A stretch of DNA of 64,000 nucleotides. Source: Xanthoparmelia taractica (taxonomy: Eukaryota > Ascomycota > Lecanoromycetes > Lecanorales > Parmeliaceae). The notes under the pieces were generated by a model. That model made no database searches and was not told the DNA's origin. It worked only from the letters and a program-made list of their open reading frames with translations. Positions 12,963-24,353 of this stretch are shown piece by piece. The stretch covers positions 240,398 through 304,397 of the forward strand of contig JANQBS010000018.1 of the NCBI GenBank assembly GCA_033085395.1, written 5' to 3'. The stretch's first letter is position 1. Each line of letters starts with the position of its first letter. The translations under genes and the position numbers were made by a program.

Positions 12963-13019
12963 CCCCGCAGTCAGACTTAAAGTAGATACTCCTACCCGTT
13001 CTCTCTCTCCCGTGTGGAG
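12963..13019. promoter_or_regulatory. Candidate CreA sites upstream of the sugar transporter
   Basis: CCCCGC at 12963-12968 (minus-strand SYGGRG) and GTGGAG at 13014-13019 match the CreA/Mig1 consensus. They lie about 136 and 187 bases upstream of the transporter start. Short degenerate sites occur often by chance; the association with a sugar transporter is inference. Confidence 0.3.
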
Positions 13020-16000
13020 AAGTCGGGGAAATTTATGCCGAGACATTTAATTCTCACCCATGCGATTGCTACTAAGTACTCTCTAACTGGATGATTTTCT
13101 GTCAGCCTGGTTGATATTGTCAGTTAGTAGTATTTGCTCATTAATACCTTTTCAGGTATAACTTGCGTGGCACGATGAGACGGCTTTGGATAGCATATGC
13201 GGGGTTCCCGTGTTGGCCGGCACCCCATACTTCATACATCTGTTATACTTTCCAAAGGGCGATTAGGTAATGCTTTGCATTGGGGTATATTCTATCGCTC
13301 ACTTGACCCCTGCACCTGAGCATCGTCGGTGGCATCCCAGCACACAACGGTTCAATCATAATAATGAACCCTTTCTTTGCGAATGGAGCTGCAACGTAAG
13401 AAGTACCTCCGGTGAATCGCTCAATCGCTCTATCGAAGCAGGCATGAGAGAAGATTTGACAATTATGTCAGTCAAATCATCGAGAACCAAGATTAAGAAT
13501 TCTACTCTGGAGTTGCCACCGGTCTATGGCTGGCAGCCTCCACCTCTGACAGACTGCTGAGCTTGGCCGGACACATGGAGTACTTGATCTGGGTGGCAAT
13601 TGCGGACAAATCTTTGAATGACTCAGGTCGGGGGAAGCTTCTTCTCAAAAAGAAACATACGCCCAAGGTGTAATTATTATATGGCTTCCTGAGGAGAAAA
13701 GCTTCCCCAGCAAGGCGGTGGACGGAGCTTGACAAACTAACGTCCTTGGATTAGGTGCTAATCTCAAAGCTAGAGGTCACCATTCCCGAACAAGAGGCTC
13801 AAAACCATCATCGTACTTTAACCGCGGTTCGTTAGATGAGGACTGTAACGGAGTCGCACCCTCGCCACGGTTACATGATACCACGTCTGCGACAGTGTAA
13901 TATATCGAGAAGATTCCCTAGGATGACCTATCTGGCACTTTCAGCGATACCATTTCGTTCTCTGTCTCGAACTCGATATTTCCTTCTTTCTCGTCATAAT
14001 CAAGACTAGTAGGCTGCGGTATAAATGGATATAGGGAGACTTACCACCAGTTCATGTGCGTCGTGGTAAGTGTTTTCCTCTATGGAATGGCTCTCCGAGC
14101 CCGTGAATGCTTGAAAACTTGAGTAGTACCCTGTGCGCTTTACATGTTCTGATGTCCCAATGAGCCCATAACAGGTCTGTCGGAACATAGACCCTGAATC
14201 ATTCCGCTTCTTCAAGCCAAAGCAAAAGCCAACCCCAGACCGGTGGCACTCTCACCTTCACCCGCACAGCGCTCGTCCCTACCGCCTTGGAGATCTCAAA
14301 TTGGAACCTACTCAGCACATCGATCAACCGTAATAGCATTGCCAGCTTTGTCGTCGTGCTCTATAACGTCTTCAGCCTTAGCGTCACCGTCAGCGTTGCC
14401 AGGAGCGACGGCAGCTTTCCATTCCAATCAGCTTCAGTACTACGGAGGCCTTTGGAAGTTCCGACTACAAGAACCGTTACCGCCAAGATGTCGAGTGTGC
14501 CAACCGCCGGGTTTAATAACGATAGCAATCACTATGACGCGCTCGGGAAGAGTAATTGGACGATTGGCGCTCATGTCTCGCCGGTACTGGAGGCTAAGGC
14601 ATTGGTTTAATGAAGGGTATATGTTGGAAGAGAAGACCGGACACTTGCCGGATTGAACGAAAGTGATCTGGCTAGATTAATCCCTTCGCTTTGGTAAATA
14701 AATAAAGGTAGTAGATACAAGGAGGCGCTACCCCTTTCCTTCTCAACGAGTTAAGCGCAACGAGTTTCCATCAACAACACTGATCTTTGAGTCCAATAGT
14801 AAGACTAGCAAGCGAAAATACTCTAAGAATTCAAAGCAGCTTCTGGATATAATGCCGATACGGGAATGATGGTCGCCTAGCTTGTGCTTTTCGCCAAGGA
14901 CTTTGATGTCAAGTACCTAGTGGCCCAGTACTGGGCACGAGACAGATGGTGGCGAACAACACCGAGTAGACCAAACAACGCAAAGGAACAAGGGAATATG
15001 ACTGGCATATTGCATGAACTATGCTCAACAGGTTATAAGAGGCGGCTCAATGTCATCGAATAAGAATGAGGGTAACTGAGGTATGTTTATCCAGTTGTAA
15101 TATCCTGAGGTTAAATATACCAGTAACAGATGAATTCTCGGTAACTCATCTGAGTGGTCTTTTGGACAATGGCTCTTCTAATGCCCAGATACACTGGTCC
15201 CAATATGGAAGGGTCCCTTGCGCACCTTATAAAACGATTTCGCCGTCAAAGCATATGTGAAGGCACACACAATCCGACATGAAATCCTGAAAGACTGCTG
15301 AAGACCGATATTGCTAGTGTTATAACATACCTTGGCCTACGGACGGTGTTTTATTCACAATCTGTGTCCTTCACTTCTAACGCCGCTTTAGCCAACAAAT
15401 CTTCACATGCTGCTTCTCCAATTACTGTTCGCAAATTCCAAAAATAGACTCCTTAACCACTAGTCATAGTCCATGAGGTTAATATCATCTTCAATTACGC
15501 TACGTAGTAAATGGACCAGCTTCATTCGAAAGCTTGGCCATACCAGCCTCACTTGCAAGCCCGGAGTATACTTGTCAGTCACCGTGAGAGTGTCTCCTCT
15601 GAGAAGTAAAGGCAATATCCGGTGTGAATTTCAAGGCAAGGTGCATTCATTCTCCAAAGATAGATGTTGATCGGGCAACTTCACTGTGAACATGAAGTGT
15701 TGAAAGGAATGCTTGAGCGTGAAGTATCGAGGCAGCTTCATTCCCTGTCATTGTCACTCTGTGAGAGGCTTGCTGCACTATAAGTACTGCCCACCCGACA
15801 CGTCTCTCCATCTTTCCTACAACTCTCCACATATCACACTTTGTTATTCTTCTTCTAGGAGACGATCTGCAGTTCGAAGACTATGATACTCTACTCTTTA
15901 TATACTATTATAAAGGATCCTGACCTGACTCTGGATCCGATGCAATCGTTGCTGCTGGGTTAATGACTGTCCTTTCCAAACTGGAGACATCATTCCACCA

Positions 16001-16476
16001 ATTTTCAAGTAGTATTGCTCAACCTATTGCAGCTTCTTCATATTTGCCAGTACTCACCTTGTCCGAAATGAATACTTTTGAATATGGACCTTCATCTTTT
16101 GGGCACACTCCCACCTCTTGTTTCTCGGCCGACTATCTGACTGTTCAATGTCAGCCTTGGTATTCCGTTGCTTCCTCATTGAAGTAACGAATGCTACCAA
16201 AGAGATGGAGCATAAAATCGAGCATCGCACCAACTGCTGGTCCCGCCTACTTGATCGATATGAACAACGTTGATCCGCTTGTTATGCTTGGCATGGAGGC
16301 ATCTATAAAGCCTCCGCCGGCAAATGTTCTGGAAGACCTTGGTCAGACTATCATGTCCTATTCTCCCTGTGCGGTAACAAAATTAAAAATATATACCCTA
16401 CATCTATGGTGTGGCGATAGTGGACTCCACAGGATTGAGTTGTCTTCATCTGTGAATCACTGTCTTATCGTTTGAA
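13020..16476. other. Gene-poor stretch, nothing recognised
   Basis: Short frames on both strands (13270-13560, 14243-14656, 15963-16187, 16191-16475) show no domain, signal peptide or splice-linked extension I could support. Confidence 0.45.
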
Positions 16477-16481
16477 GCTAG

Positions 16482-16597
16482 CGACTAAGCAAGCACTATA
16501 AACTTGTGCACGCCCTTCTTCTCGGCCAACGACTAAGCAGCTCTTTGAAATGACCAGGCCCTCTCCCTCCATCAAACGACTAAGCGGACGACTAAGC
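16482..16597 (+). promoter_or_regulatory. Cluster of four CGACTAAGC motifs
   Basis: Identical 9-mers CGACTAAGC lie at 16482-16490, 16530-16538, 16577-16585 and 16589-16597, all on the + strand and within 116 bases. They end 160 bases before the ATG of the doubtful small gene at 16757. A TATA-like CTATAAAC lies at about 16497. The core resembles Yap/AP-1 sites (TGACTAA), but the first base differs. A role as binding sites is inference. Confidence 0.45.
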
Positions 16598-16756
16598 AGA
16601 CTTCGCACTTCAGAATTTCATTCCTTGTCACAACACAACTTAATACTCTTCAACTTCCATCAGCTCACCCCCAAGCCCACGCCACTGTTTGTATGGCTTC
16701 ATTCTCATCTTCACTGCTATCCAATCTACTACAAGAAAACCATCCCACTTATCACG

Positions 16757-17050
16757 ATGGACTCTGCTGTGGTTCACAACAAGCAGCAAGAGCCCCGAGG
16801 AAACCGCGGCCAGCAAGAAGCCGTCAGGTAGAAGACAGCAAGGGTCTCTTGAAGTAAGTCAATATTCAGAGCAGGGATGACCCAAGAAACAAAATTCTGA
16901 CAGTCATATAGGCAAGCAATCTTCACTCATGGAGGGGAGCGATTGCAAAAGGATCTACGGCTGGCTCTACAAAGGGATGAACAGCGAGAACGGGAAGCAG
17001 AGGAGCGTGTGTTCGACGAGACGCTAGAGCGTCTTAATAGAGAGCAGTAG
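16757..17050 (+). CDS. Possible small two-exon gene, charged helical protein
   Basis: Not recognised. Exons 16757-16827 and 16912-17050 would give 69 aa. The intron has donor gtagaa and acceptor tcatatag and keeps the frame. The product is highly charged; its C-terminal half (QKDLRLALQRDEQREREAEE) should form a helix or coiled coil. An in-frame TAG ends it. A different frame continues beyond it with an intron-like gtaagg...actttag and open coding-looking sequence at about 17190-17350, so this may be the start of a larger, broken gene. It lies just downstream of the CGACTAAGC cluster. Confidence is low; no domain supports it. Confidence 0.28.
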
Positions 17051-19826
17051 TCGGGGAGGTGTTGAGAAGCAAGAGAACGAAGAGCAAACGTGTGGCCAGG
17101 TAAGGTGGACCCTGGCAGCAACGCTACGGGAAAGGTATACTGACACTTTAGTATCGTTCAGCAGCGTCCAAGTTCTTTAATCTTGGGTTTTTCGAAAGGC
17201 CATGCAGCGTCCGCAAGCACTTGTTGTTGACACTTCCTCAAAGACTCAGTGTGTTGACCATGGGGCAATGGAACGCATCAACCATGTTCGGCATCCCGAC
17301 ACAGCCTTCAACTCTCCTCATGGAATTGTTACCTTCTATGAGTTTAGATTGTTCGGAAACTTTACATGATCTCTGGAATCATTCGGTATTTCATCTCTGT
17401 CTAAGACTAAGACACAGTATTGGATGTCTACCAATCTCTGGTCTTAATTCGTCCATACGTTTGATCCTTCTTTCAGGAGATCGTCTCGAATTAGGACTTC
17501 AGCCAAGGTATCAGCTTTGAGTATTTGGATTGGAAGATCACTGTGTCATGGCAGCTCTCCCGCCTGACCATGTATTTGTCTACCCCGATCCATTCCTCCT
17601 CGGTCTCAAATTTACGCCACAACAACCCTCCCACAACAGTTCTCCCCCAGCCAGGCGGTTCGTTTCCCCGGGCCTAACGCCCCTGCTGCCCCAGTCGTTG
17701 CCGCTACCGCTCCGGCCTCCGAACAAAAACCTGAAATCTGGCACTGCTCGATGGATTTGACAGAAGTTTGAACCACCACGCCACATGATGAGGTAATAGA
17801 AGTCACTCTCAAAAGCAAACGCTGGTAACGGCTGGACGATTACCATGAGACACTTCTTAACCAGTATACAGCACCAGCGACTACTTTATACCTACACATA
17901 AAAAGCAAGCAATTGACTTTTAACAGTGGGTATCGATTCTTCTCCAGTATTGAGAGAGAGTTGCGATTGGACATCCTCGTTAGCTCCTTTTGATAGAAGT
18001 TAATAGCTGCCAGGAGTGATTCACCAACACGGGATCGGTTGCGTAAGTTATTATTATCCTTATCTCTTTCGGATCCTCCACATATACGCCTAGGCGTATC
18101 CCATGCTCCATCTAAAAAGATCGTACGATTCGCTCGCTCCTCAACGGCGGTAGACCATGAAGGCGATTATTCGCCGGCTCTATGAGGGCCATCATGCCAT
18201 CGAGATCCAACTCTTCAAGCAGCGGTGTCCATCTCGATCGCCCCGGTATAACCTAAGCAGGCCCAGAGCACCTGCTTATCAGTCACATAATCCCTTTCCG
18301 TTCCTAAAACACCCAGGCGAGCTTCGAAACGGGGTCTACAAGTTGGTTTCCAGCTCGACGGATTGGCTGTACTGCGGAGGTCCCAAACTCCCCATGAAAT
18401 GACGCACAGAGGGGATCTCTTGCTACGCCAGTCTCCAGAACATTATGATTTATTCAAGCCTGTACCGTACCTGCAAGGAGAGACGTCTCCAAGGCCGGGT
18501 ATTTTTTTCATCATTTTCACCACTTCGTTCTTTCTGTCAAACATGGCGGCTGTTTACTCGCCATCCTTCTCTGGCTTCGGAACATTGGAGAGTCTTCTGC
18601 CTGCGCTGGGGGCCCTCAAGACAAGAGAGGGATCTTCTTCGTCGCTGGAATTACAGACGTGTTCACCCTTACGATGAAATATTCATCACGGAACTGCCCT
18701 TGGATATACTTCAAGTAACAACACCTCACATCTTCTGACCTTAGAACACCTCACATCATCTTGAATTTCCAACACCACACATCTTCTTAGACATTGATCT
18801 TGACTGAGCCACAACGACTGGTACCGAAGCCCACACCAACAAGAAAGGGCGAAAGTTGGCAGACTCTCAGGTCGTGGAGAACCCCGACACACCGCCTAAA
18901 GATGGGTTGCGTCCCCGACATCCGCTGACTCTGTAGCTAGCATGCAAAACACGTGAATACATAATATCAAGAGACAGCGTTCAAGCCCAAAATCGAAATC
19001 CAGAGTCGTTGTTTGCTTGGGGTATACGGTAACAAGACCGCTCCACTCGTATTTTCTACATATATAAACCGCCTTTGGTCATCCTCAGCACACCCAACCA
19101 AGCACTCCTTCCGCAAGCAACGACGCTCCCAAATGGCCCTACGATCCTTCCTGACACGGGCGCAAAAACGTCATTGACGGGCCAGTCAGTACACATTGAG
19201 CAAACGAGAATTGAGAATGCTTCAACGGCATTGGGGTGTCTAGACGGACGCACGTCGATGCTTCTTGCAATATACTGACATTATATTTTTCTCTTCAACC
19301 TCTGGGCAAAAGACGGCAACGACCCTCGCCGGCCCCAGTATAGAAGACTGCCGCACACGAGACGCCGTATGATTGAGCTCGTTTAATTCTCAGAAGAATC
19401 TGGATGCAACGTAACCAATCAGATTCCCGCTATCCTCAGAGTGTACGAGAGGAGCCCTGGAGTTCAGTACTGGCACAACTTCCCAGCAGGACGCCCCATG
19501 TCCGCTACACCGCCCCATCTTACTTCTGAGCTCTCGCTACATTGAAGACCCTCTCTCGTAAGGAACATTTACCAAGCCATGATCAACACTATTGATGGAC
19601 TCGACGTGGGTAACCAACCTTGCTTAGCTTCTCACTGCTGGTTTTAGTCATCGCCGTACTGTACCACAGGCGTTGTCATCTCAGACTATGCTATCAGAAG
19701 CACAGGACGAGCTAAACAAAGACCCCAATTCCTTCTGCTCGTCGCGTGTCCGACCTTTGTGGAGAGAGCTTGGAAAACATCTAGAATCCACCAAACCGCC
19801 AAATTGATACTTGCGGTCGTTGCAAA
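17051..19826. other. Gene-poor stretch with possible gene remains
   Basis: Around 17190-17350 one + frame reads like protein (ending ...SPHGIVTFYEFRLF) and then hits a stop. No family was recognised. At 18719-18787 three near-copies of AACACCTCACATCTTCT occur at 26-base spacing. Nothing else was recognised. Confidence 0.35.
19819..19826 (+). repeat. 8-bp target-site duplication, left
   Basis: GTTGCAAA directly precedes the miniature element. The identical octamer follows it at 20392-20399. Confidence 0.8.
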
Positions 19827-20391
19827 CAAGGCGCCCGATGGTCCTGGACCATTTAGCGGACTATTGGTCTGGACCAGTCCAATGGACCAATGGTCCGGAC
19901 CAGTCCGAGGTTTTGATATATGGTCCTGGACTGGTCCAAGGTGTCTGGACCACTGGTCCGGACCAATGGTCCTGATGGTCCAGCTATCTACTTGGGGTCT
20001 GATTTAGCGTGAATATTTGATCACGATGGGCGTACTTTTGGTAGCAATGGACTAGCGTGAAATCAGATCTCGCCCACCCACCCATCTCATTATTATTCAA
20101 CAATTTATTCAACAACCACATCATCATCATAGCACCTAGTGATATCGAATCTGAGCTATCGGATGTTCGTAGTAACCCATTTACTATCGCCGCCTATTGT
20201 TGATACTCTGCAGGACGATGAGGCTATGGAAGCCTTAGAAGAGGCTCTGGACCAGTAGGACCAGTGGTCCGAACCATAAACCAATGGTCCGGACCAGTCC
20301 AGAGTTTGGACGGACCGTGGACCATTTATATAGCTTCAATTTGGACCGGTCCAGGTCTCTGGACCACTGGTCCGGACCATCGGGCGCCTTG
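19827..20391. mobile_element. hAT-type non-autonomous (miniature) transposon
   Basis: A 565-bp element bounded by an 18-bp perfect terminal inverted repeat, CAAGGCGCCCGATGGTCC, and flanked by the 8-bp direct repeat GTTGCAAA. An 8-bp duplication with a CA-A/G-GG-type terminus is typical of the hAT superfamily. Both subterminal regions (about 19839-19985 and 20248-20378) are packed with GGTCC/GGACC words. These include four perfect copies of the palindrome GGTCCGGACC, at 19892, 19955, 20286 and 20369, plausibly transposase-binding repeats. The middle holds no intact frame; a short stretch ending in a TAG at about 20257 reads DDEAMEALEEALDQ and could be the tail of a deleted transposase, which is inference. 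It looks young: the ends and duplication are undamaged and there is no RIP decay. Confidence 0.85.
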
Positions 20392-20399
20392 GTTGCAAA
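20392..20399 (+). repeat. 8-bp target-site duplication, right
   Basis: GTTGCAAA, identical to 19819-19826. Confidence 0.8.
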
Positions 20400-21404
20400 C
20401 CTCAATCAACACCGAAGCATCATCAGCAGCGGATAGCACTACCGCATCCAGCAACCGTCGGGTGCGGTGCGGGACAAAGATTCGAAGCCTCGAACAGAAC
20501 CAGAGCCGTCTTTCCGGCATATCAGACGCCATTAATGCGACCACATGGAACCTCGCAAGCAGGGAAAGCTCGGCAGCTATGACACCCTCTCAAGGCGACG
20601 CAAATTTGACAGCCTTATTCAAGGTAACGCAACGCAGCGCTACCCCTGGGGTCCCAGGACCGCGAGTACACTCACAAATTGCCAAGCACGAGACGGACAG
20701 CAGGCACCATCATGGAACTTACACCTGGGCATTCGTGTCCCATAAGGTACATACATACAAGAAGGAGATACCTGCACCTATCACATAAGGACAGCAAGCG
20801 AGGTTGAGCTCGAGACGGCATATCGCAAACGATGGCTTGGATTATGTATGTTACGCGCTCTATCTAATAAATTCATTGCCAACTTAACACATGTTGCGTA
20901 CTCGTACACCAGTCACTCTACTTTCTCTATACCAGAAACCGACTTGTTTATGCAATCAAGTCTCGCATCCCTCTCTACGTACGAGTAAAATCTGAGAACT
21001 TTTCCCGAACCTTGATGTATGCAACGCCGATATCATTGCATCACGCATTTCGTGGTTGGGTTGACACCCACACAACGCCCGCCGGTGCCGATTGTCGTGC
21101 AAAACTCTACGTCGTCGGATCAAACGCTGGCTTTCATCCTTCAATCGTTGCTGTTGTATTCGCCAACAAGGTACTCGTACCTTACCTTTGAATCCCATCT
21201 AGACATGCTTTCCCCCCCTTCCTTTCCTTCCCTTCCCATCCAAAAACCCCCCAAAAAAAGAAAAAAAAAAGAAGAAAACGAGCAAGACAGGGCAGCAGGG
21301 ACGGATCGATTGCCCAACTCAACTCAAGTCAGCTCAGCTCAGCTAGGGGGAGCGCACAGATGGTATATATAGATCCAGACACCACATGGCATGGCTTCCC
21401 AACA
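20400..21404. other. Intergenic, no gene seen
   Basis: Only short frames are present. Pyrimidine-rich and A-rich tracts lie at 21210-21285. Confidence 0.5.
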
Positions 21405-21870
21405 ATGACAACCACCTGCTACGGCCTCTGCCTTGTCAGGAAACATCGAAAACAGGTAATCAGTCCTGTCAATCATCTCATCTCTCCTCAAGGTCGAAGG
21501 GGTCTCCGAAATGGGGACAAAGCGAAAGTTGTCGTCGGAAGGCAAGATACCACCTGCTACGGATAAGATCGCCTTCTCTCCTCTGCCTTGTCAAAAATAT
21601 CGATAAATAGACGATTAGTCCTGTCACTCATCTCATTTCTCCCGAAGGTCGAAGGAAGGGTCCGCGAGGATAAAGCGAAAGTTGTCGTCGGAAGGCGAGA
21701 TATCACCCGCTACGGAGAGAAATCCTTCTCCTCTCCTCTGCCTTATCAGGAAAAATCGAAAATAGATAATCAGTCCTGTCGCTTATCTCATCTCATCCCA
21801 TCTCTCCGAAAGGTCGGTCAAAGGGTCTCGCGGGGATGGGGACAAAAGCGAAAGGCGACAAAGAACGTTA
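21405..21870. repeat. Tandem repeat, 155-bp period, about three copies
   Basis: Direct imperfect copies share the anchor CCTCTGCCTT at 21425, 21580 and 21735, exactly 155 bases apart. Each unit also contains AATCAGTCCTGTC-like, CTCATCTC and GCGAAAGTTGTCGTCGGAAG segments; the third copy diverges at its end. It lies downstream of the 3' end of the transglutaminase-like gene. No coding function is evident. Confidence 0.8.
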
Positions 21871-22277
21871 TTTATAGCGTACTCAACTCACATCCCAGAA
21901 GAAAGAAAAAAAAAAAAAAAACGAGGCTGAGTGGGCCTAACACGAGATGTAGTTTTTTCTATGAAGGAGAAGGGTGTGGGGGGAGGGGGGTTGGAATTTC
22001 ATGGAGAGGGAAGGAGGGGAGGAGATGGGTGTTTTGTGGTGGGGGGAAAGAAAGGGGGGTAGAGTATTTCCACCGGTAGCCGTCTGTATATTAGGAACGG
22101 ATGTCCGCCCAAAACGCAAACTGCACACTCTTCATGGCTTCCGTTCAAGCGTCCAACCAAAGCTATCTAGGGTATTACTGCCGTGTCATCGTGAAACCGG
22201 AACCAAGCCTGACGCAGTCCGTCAGATCGTTACTTACAACCAAGCATTACAGTGAGTGATCCCTCGCACCTCCTAAA
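21871..22277. other. Low-complexity 3' flank
   Basis: Contains a long A run at about 21906-21921 and a G-rich tract at 21970-22060. No gene. Confidence 0.5.
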
Positions 22278-24353
22278 CTAAACAAGCTCCCACATGGCCA
22301 ACCCCCCAAAGCCCATTCCTACCCTCCCATTCTTCATCCTGTACTCCTCCACACTCAATCCCCTTCCACTCTGACCGTTCAACGTCTCAACCGTATACGC
22401 ACTGACCCTCTGCCCCGGCGCACCCAGCTTCTGCGGCACAACGTCCGCCCACCAGAAGATGCCATTGGTCTCAAAGGGGACAAAGCCATCCTCTCTCCCA
22501 TCGATACCGTGAATAGCTAGGATGAAGACATAGGGTTTACCTGCGCCATTGCGTACCGGGTCCCAATGTTCGCAGACGCGCGAGAACTGGAAGCGAACGG
22601 TCGGCCCGGCGTGTGCGGAGGATCGGACAGGTACTTGGAGATATTTGGGGAGGAAAGTTGTTTCGCTAATGCCCTCCTTCTCCGCAACCCCAGAGTAGAC
22701 CTGCAGCAGGGCTCCACCTGTGTCACCAATTATGTATTTTTCCCAGCTCACTCTCCCACCATCCGAACGGAAGAACTGCGATTTATTGGCTGGGAAATGA
22801 CGTAGTCCGAACTCATCGTTCGGCATTGTGAAAAACCGTGGTGAGAAATGCTTGTTATAAGGCTGCCCCTTCCCATTGACGTTACCGGCACCCCAGCAGC
22901 AGTCAATGAGCTTCCACTCTCCATTATCAATCTTGACAGCGTTCCAAGCATGCGTAGAGTATTCCGCGGGTAATGGGGCGCCCGCAGGTAGGGCAGAGAA
23001 ACCGAATCCTTTGCCGTGACCGCCAATGACAACAGACTCAAGGCTAGCCATTGTAGCTATAGCGGTAAAGAGGCCAGCATAGCCTTCGCAAACAGCAAGC
23101 CCGCTCGTGAGGGTCGAAGCAGGGGTAGACGGTTGGACGCGATTGTTGAAGAAGGCTTCAACGTCGTAGGATATGTTGTGGTGGAGCCACGTGAAGATCG
23201 CACGTGCTTGGTCTGTGGGAGACGAGAAAGGGTGGGTGAGTTGGGTAGCTATCCAGTCAAGAGAGGGAACGGATTCGCGAGGGAACTTGGCCGCATGGGC
23301 GTCAGGGGCGGAGAAATCGCGGCAGAGGAGACAGGAGGATGCGGGAGTCGGTATCTGGGGTTGGAGTTTTGGTTTCGAGGACTGGATTTTCGTGATATCC
23401 GGATGAGAGGTGACGGGGACGGGTGGTGGTGCTCCGGATCTAGGCGGTGTGGGACTTGGTGACCTGCCGTCGACTCCATTTGTTGGTGTTTGGGCTTGGG
23501 GTTTGTTCATACCAAAGGAGAGAGCAGACCTGGCTGGCATAGGAGGCGGTTGCTCAGGAGAAACTCGTGAAGTAGCCGTTCCCGACACTGGCCGGGTAGG
23601 TCTTCTTGGAGGGAGCGCTGGTGTAGTTGGCGGAGGCTTTATCTCCACAGTCGCAACGCTGGATGTCGACTTGGTGCCAACCAAGGGCATCCTCGCCCTC
23701 TCTACATCCCTGTACCCCGGGAATGCCTTTGACTTCTCAATGTCCTGATACCTTTTCTCTACATCCTCCTTTGTCCGTTTGGGAGGCAGTGTTGGTAAGG
23801 TCGAAGGATCAAAGACCGGGGCTTTCATTCGGCTTCCGTCAATAGAAGTTGCCCTCGAATGTACCGTCTTCGCCGTTCCGTTTGACAGAGCAGACATGGA
23901 GGAGATGTTTGAGAAGGTCGAAGAGATTGACTCGTTCGAAGCCTTCCTGCTCATTTGCAGATTCTCAGACGGTCTCCTGGGTGGCAGTGCAGGCGAAGGT
24001 TGTGCAGACGCTTTTCTTACAGGTAACCTTGGAGGAGGTGCCGGTGCAGGCTTTGCGGGCTGCGAAACCCTTTGACCGGTTCGAACGATATTTGTAGGGG
24101 GTGGCAGTACGCCATTTCTTCTTGGCCCATTGGGCTCATTGCCAATGCCATTGCTCGACAGCCGGTTGGTTCCCGAAGTCTGAGGCAGACTTACAGACTG
24201 ACTTCTCTGCTCTATCTGAGGTCTAGTCTGAGTATATTCTGGCGGAATGTCGTCCTTTGAAGCATAGGCGGTGATTGGTGCTCTGCCGACTTGACCCAGG
24301 TTCAGGGCGGCAACGCGGGCCTGAATAGAATTGGGTTGGCTTTGGTCAGCCAT
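22278..24353 (-). CDS. Transglutaminase-like (Cyk3-type) domain protein
   Basis: Member of the eukaryotic transglutaminase-like superfamily related to the core of Cyk3, a cytokinesis protein. It is a single exon. I choose the ATG at 24353 (MADQSQPNSIQARVAALNL), giving 691 aa; an ATG six codons upstream (24371) is also in frame. Residues 1-340 are disordered, with SH3-ligand-like runs (PAPAPPPRLP, ALPPRRP twice, PPPMPAR). The transglutaminase core is about 345-560: Cys in SGLAVCEGYAG (about 422), His in STHAWNAV (about 468), Asp in KLIDCCWG (about 484). The triad is complete, although Cyk3-type proteins are often thought to act as scaffolds rather than enzymes. No SH3 domain is seen, unlike yeast Cyk3, so it may be the fungal paralogue that binds SH3 partners. 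A role in septation is inference. Confidence 0.8.
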   Translation of the reverse strand: MADQSQPNSIQARVAALNLGQVGRAPITAYASKDDIPPEYTQTRPQIEQRSQSVSLPQTSGTNRLSSNGIGNEPNGPRRNGVLPPPTNIVRTGQRVSQPAKPAPAPPPRLPVRKASAQPSPALPPRRPSENLQMSRKASNESISSTFSNISSMSALSNGTAKTVHSRATSIDGSRMKAPVFDPSTLPTLPPKRTKEDVEKRYQDIEKSKAFPGYRDVERARMPLVGTKSTSSVATVEIKPPPTTPALPPRRPTRPVSGTATSRVSPEQPPPMPARSALSFGMNKPQAQTPTNGVDGRSPSPTPPRSGAPPPVPVTSHPDITKIQSSKPKLQPQIPTPASSCLLCRDFSAPDAHAAKFPRESVPSLDWIATQLTHPFSSPTDQARAIFTWLHHNISYDVEAFFNNRVQPSTPASTLTSGLAVCEGYAGLFTAIATMASLESVVIGGHGKGFGFSALPAGAPLPAEYSTHAWNAVKIDNGEWKLIDCCWGAGNVNGKGQPYNKHFSPRFFTMPNDEFGLRHFPANKSQFFRSDGGRVSWEKYIIGDTGGALLQVYSGVAEKEGISETTFLPKYLQVPVRSSAHAGPTVRFQFSRVCEHWDPVRNGAGKPYVFILAIHGIDGREDGFVPFETNGIFWWADVVPQKLGAPGQRVSAYTVETLNGQSGRGLSVEEYRMKNGRVGMGFGGLAMWELV

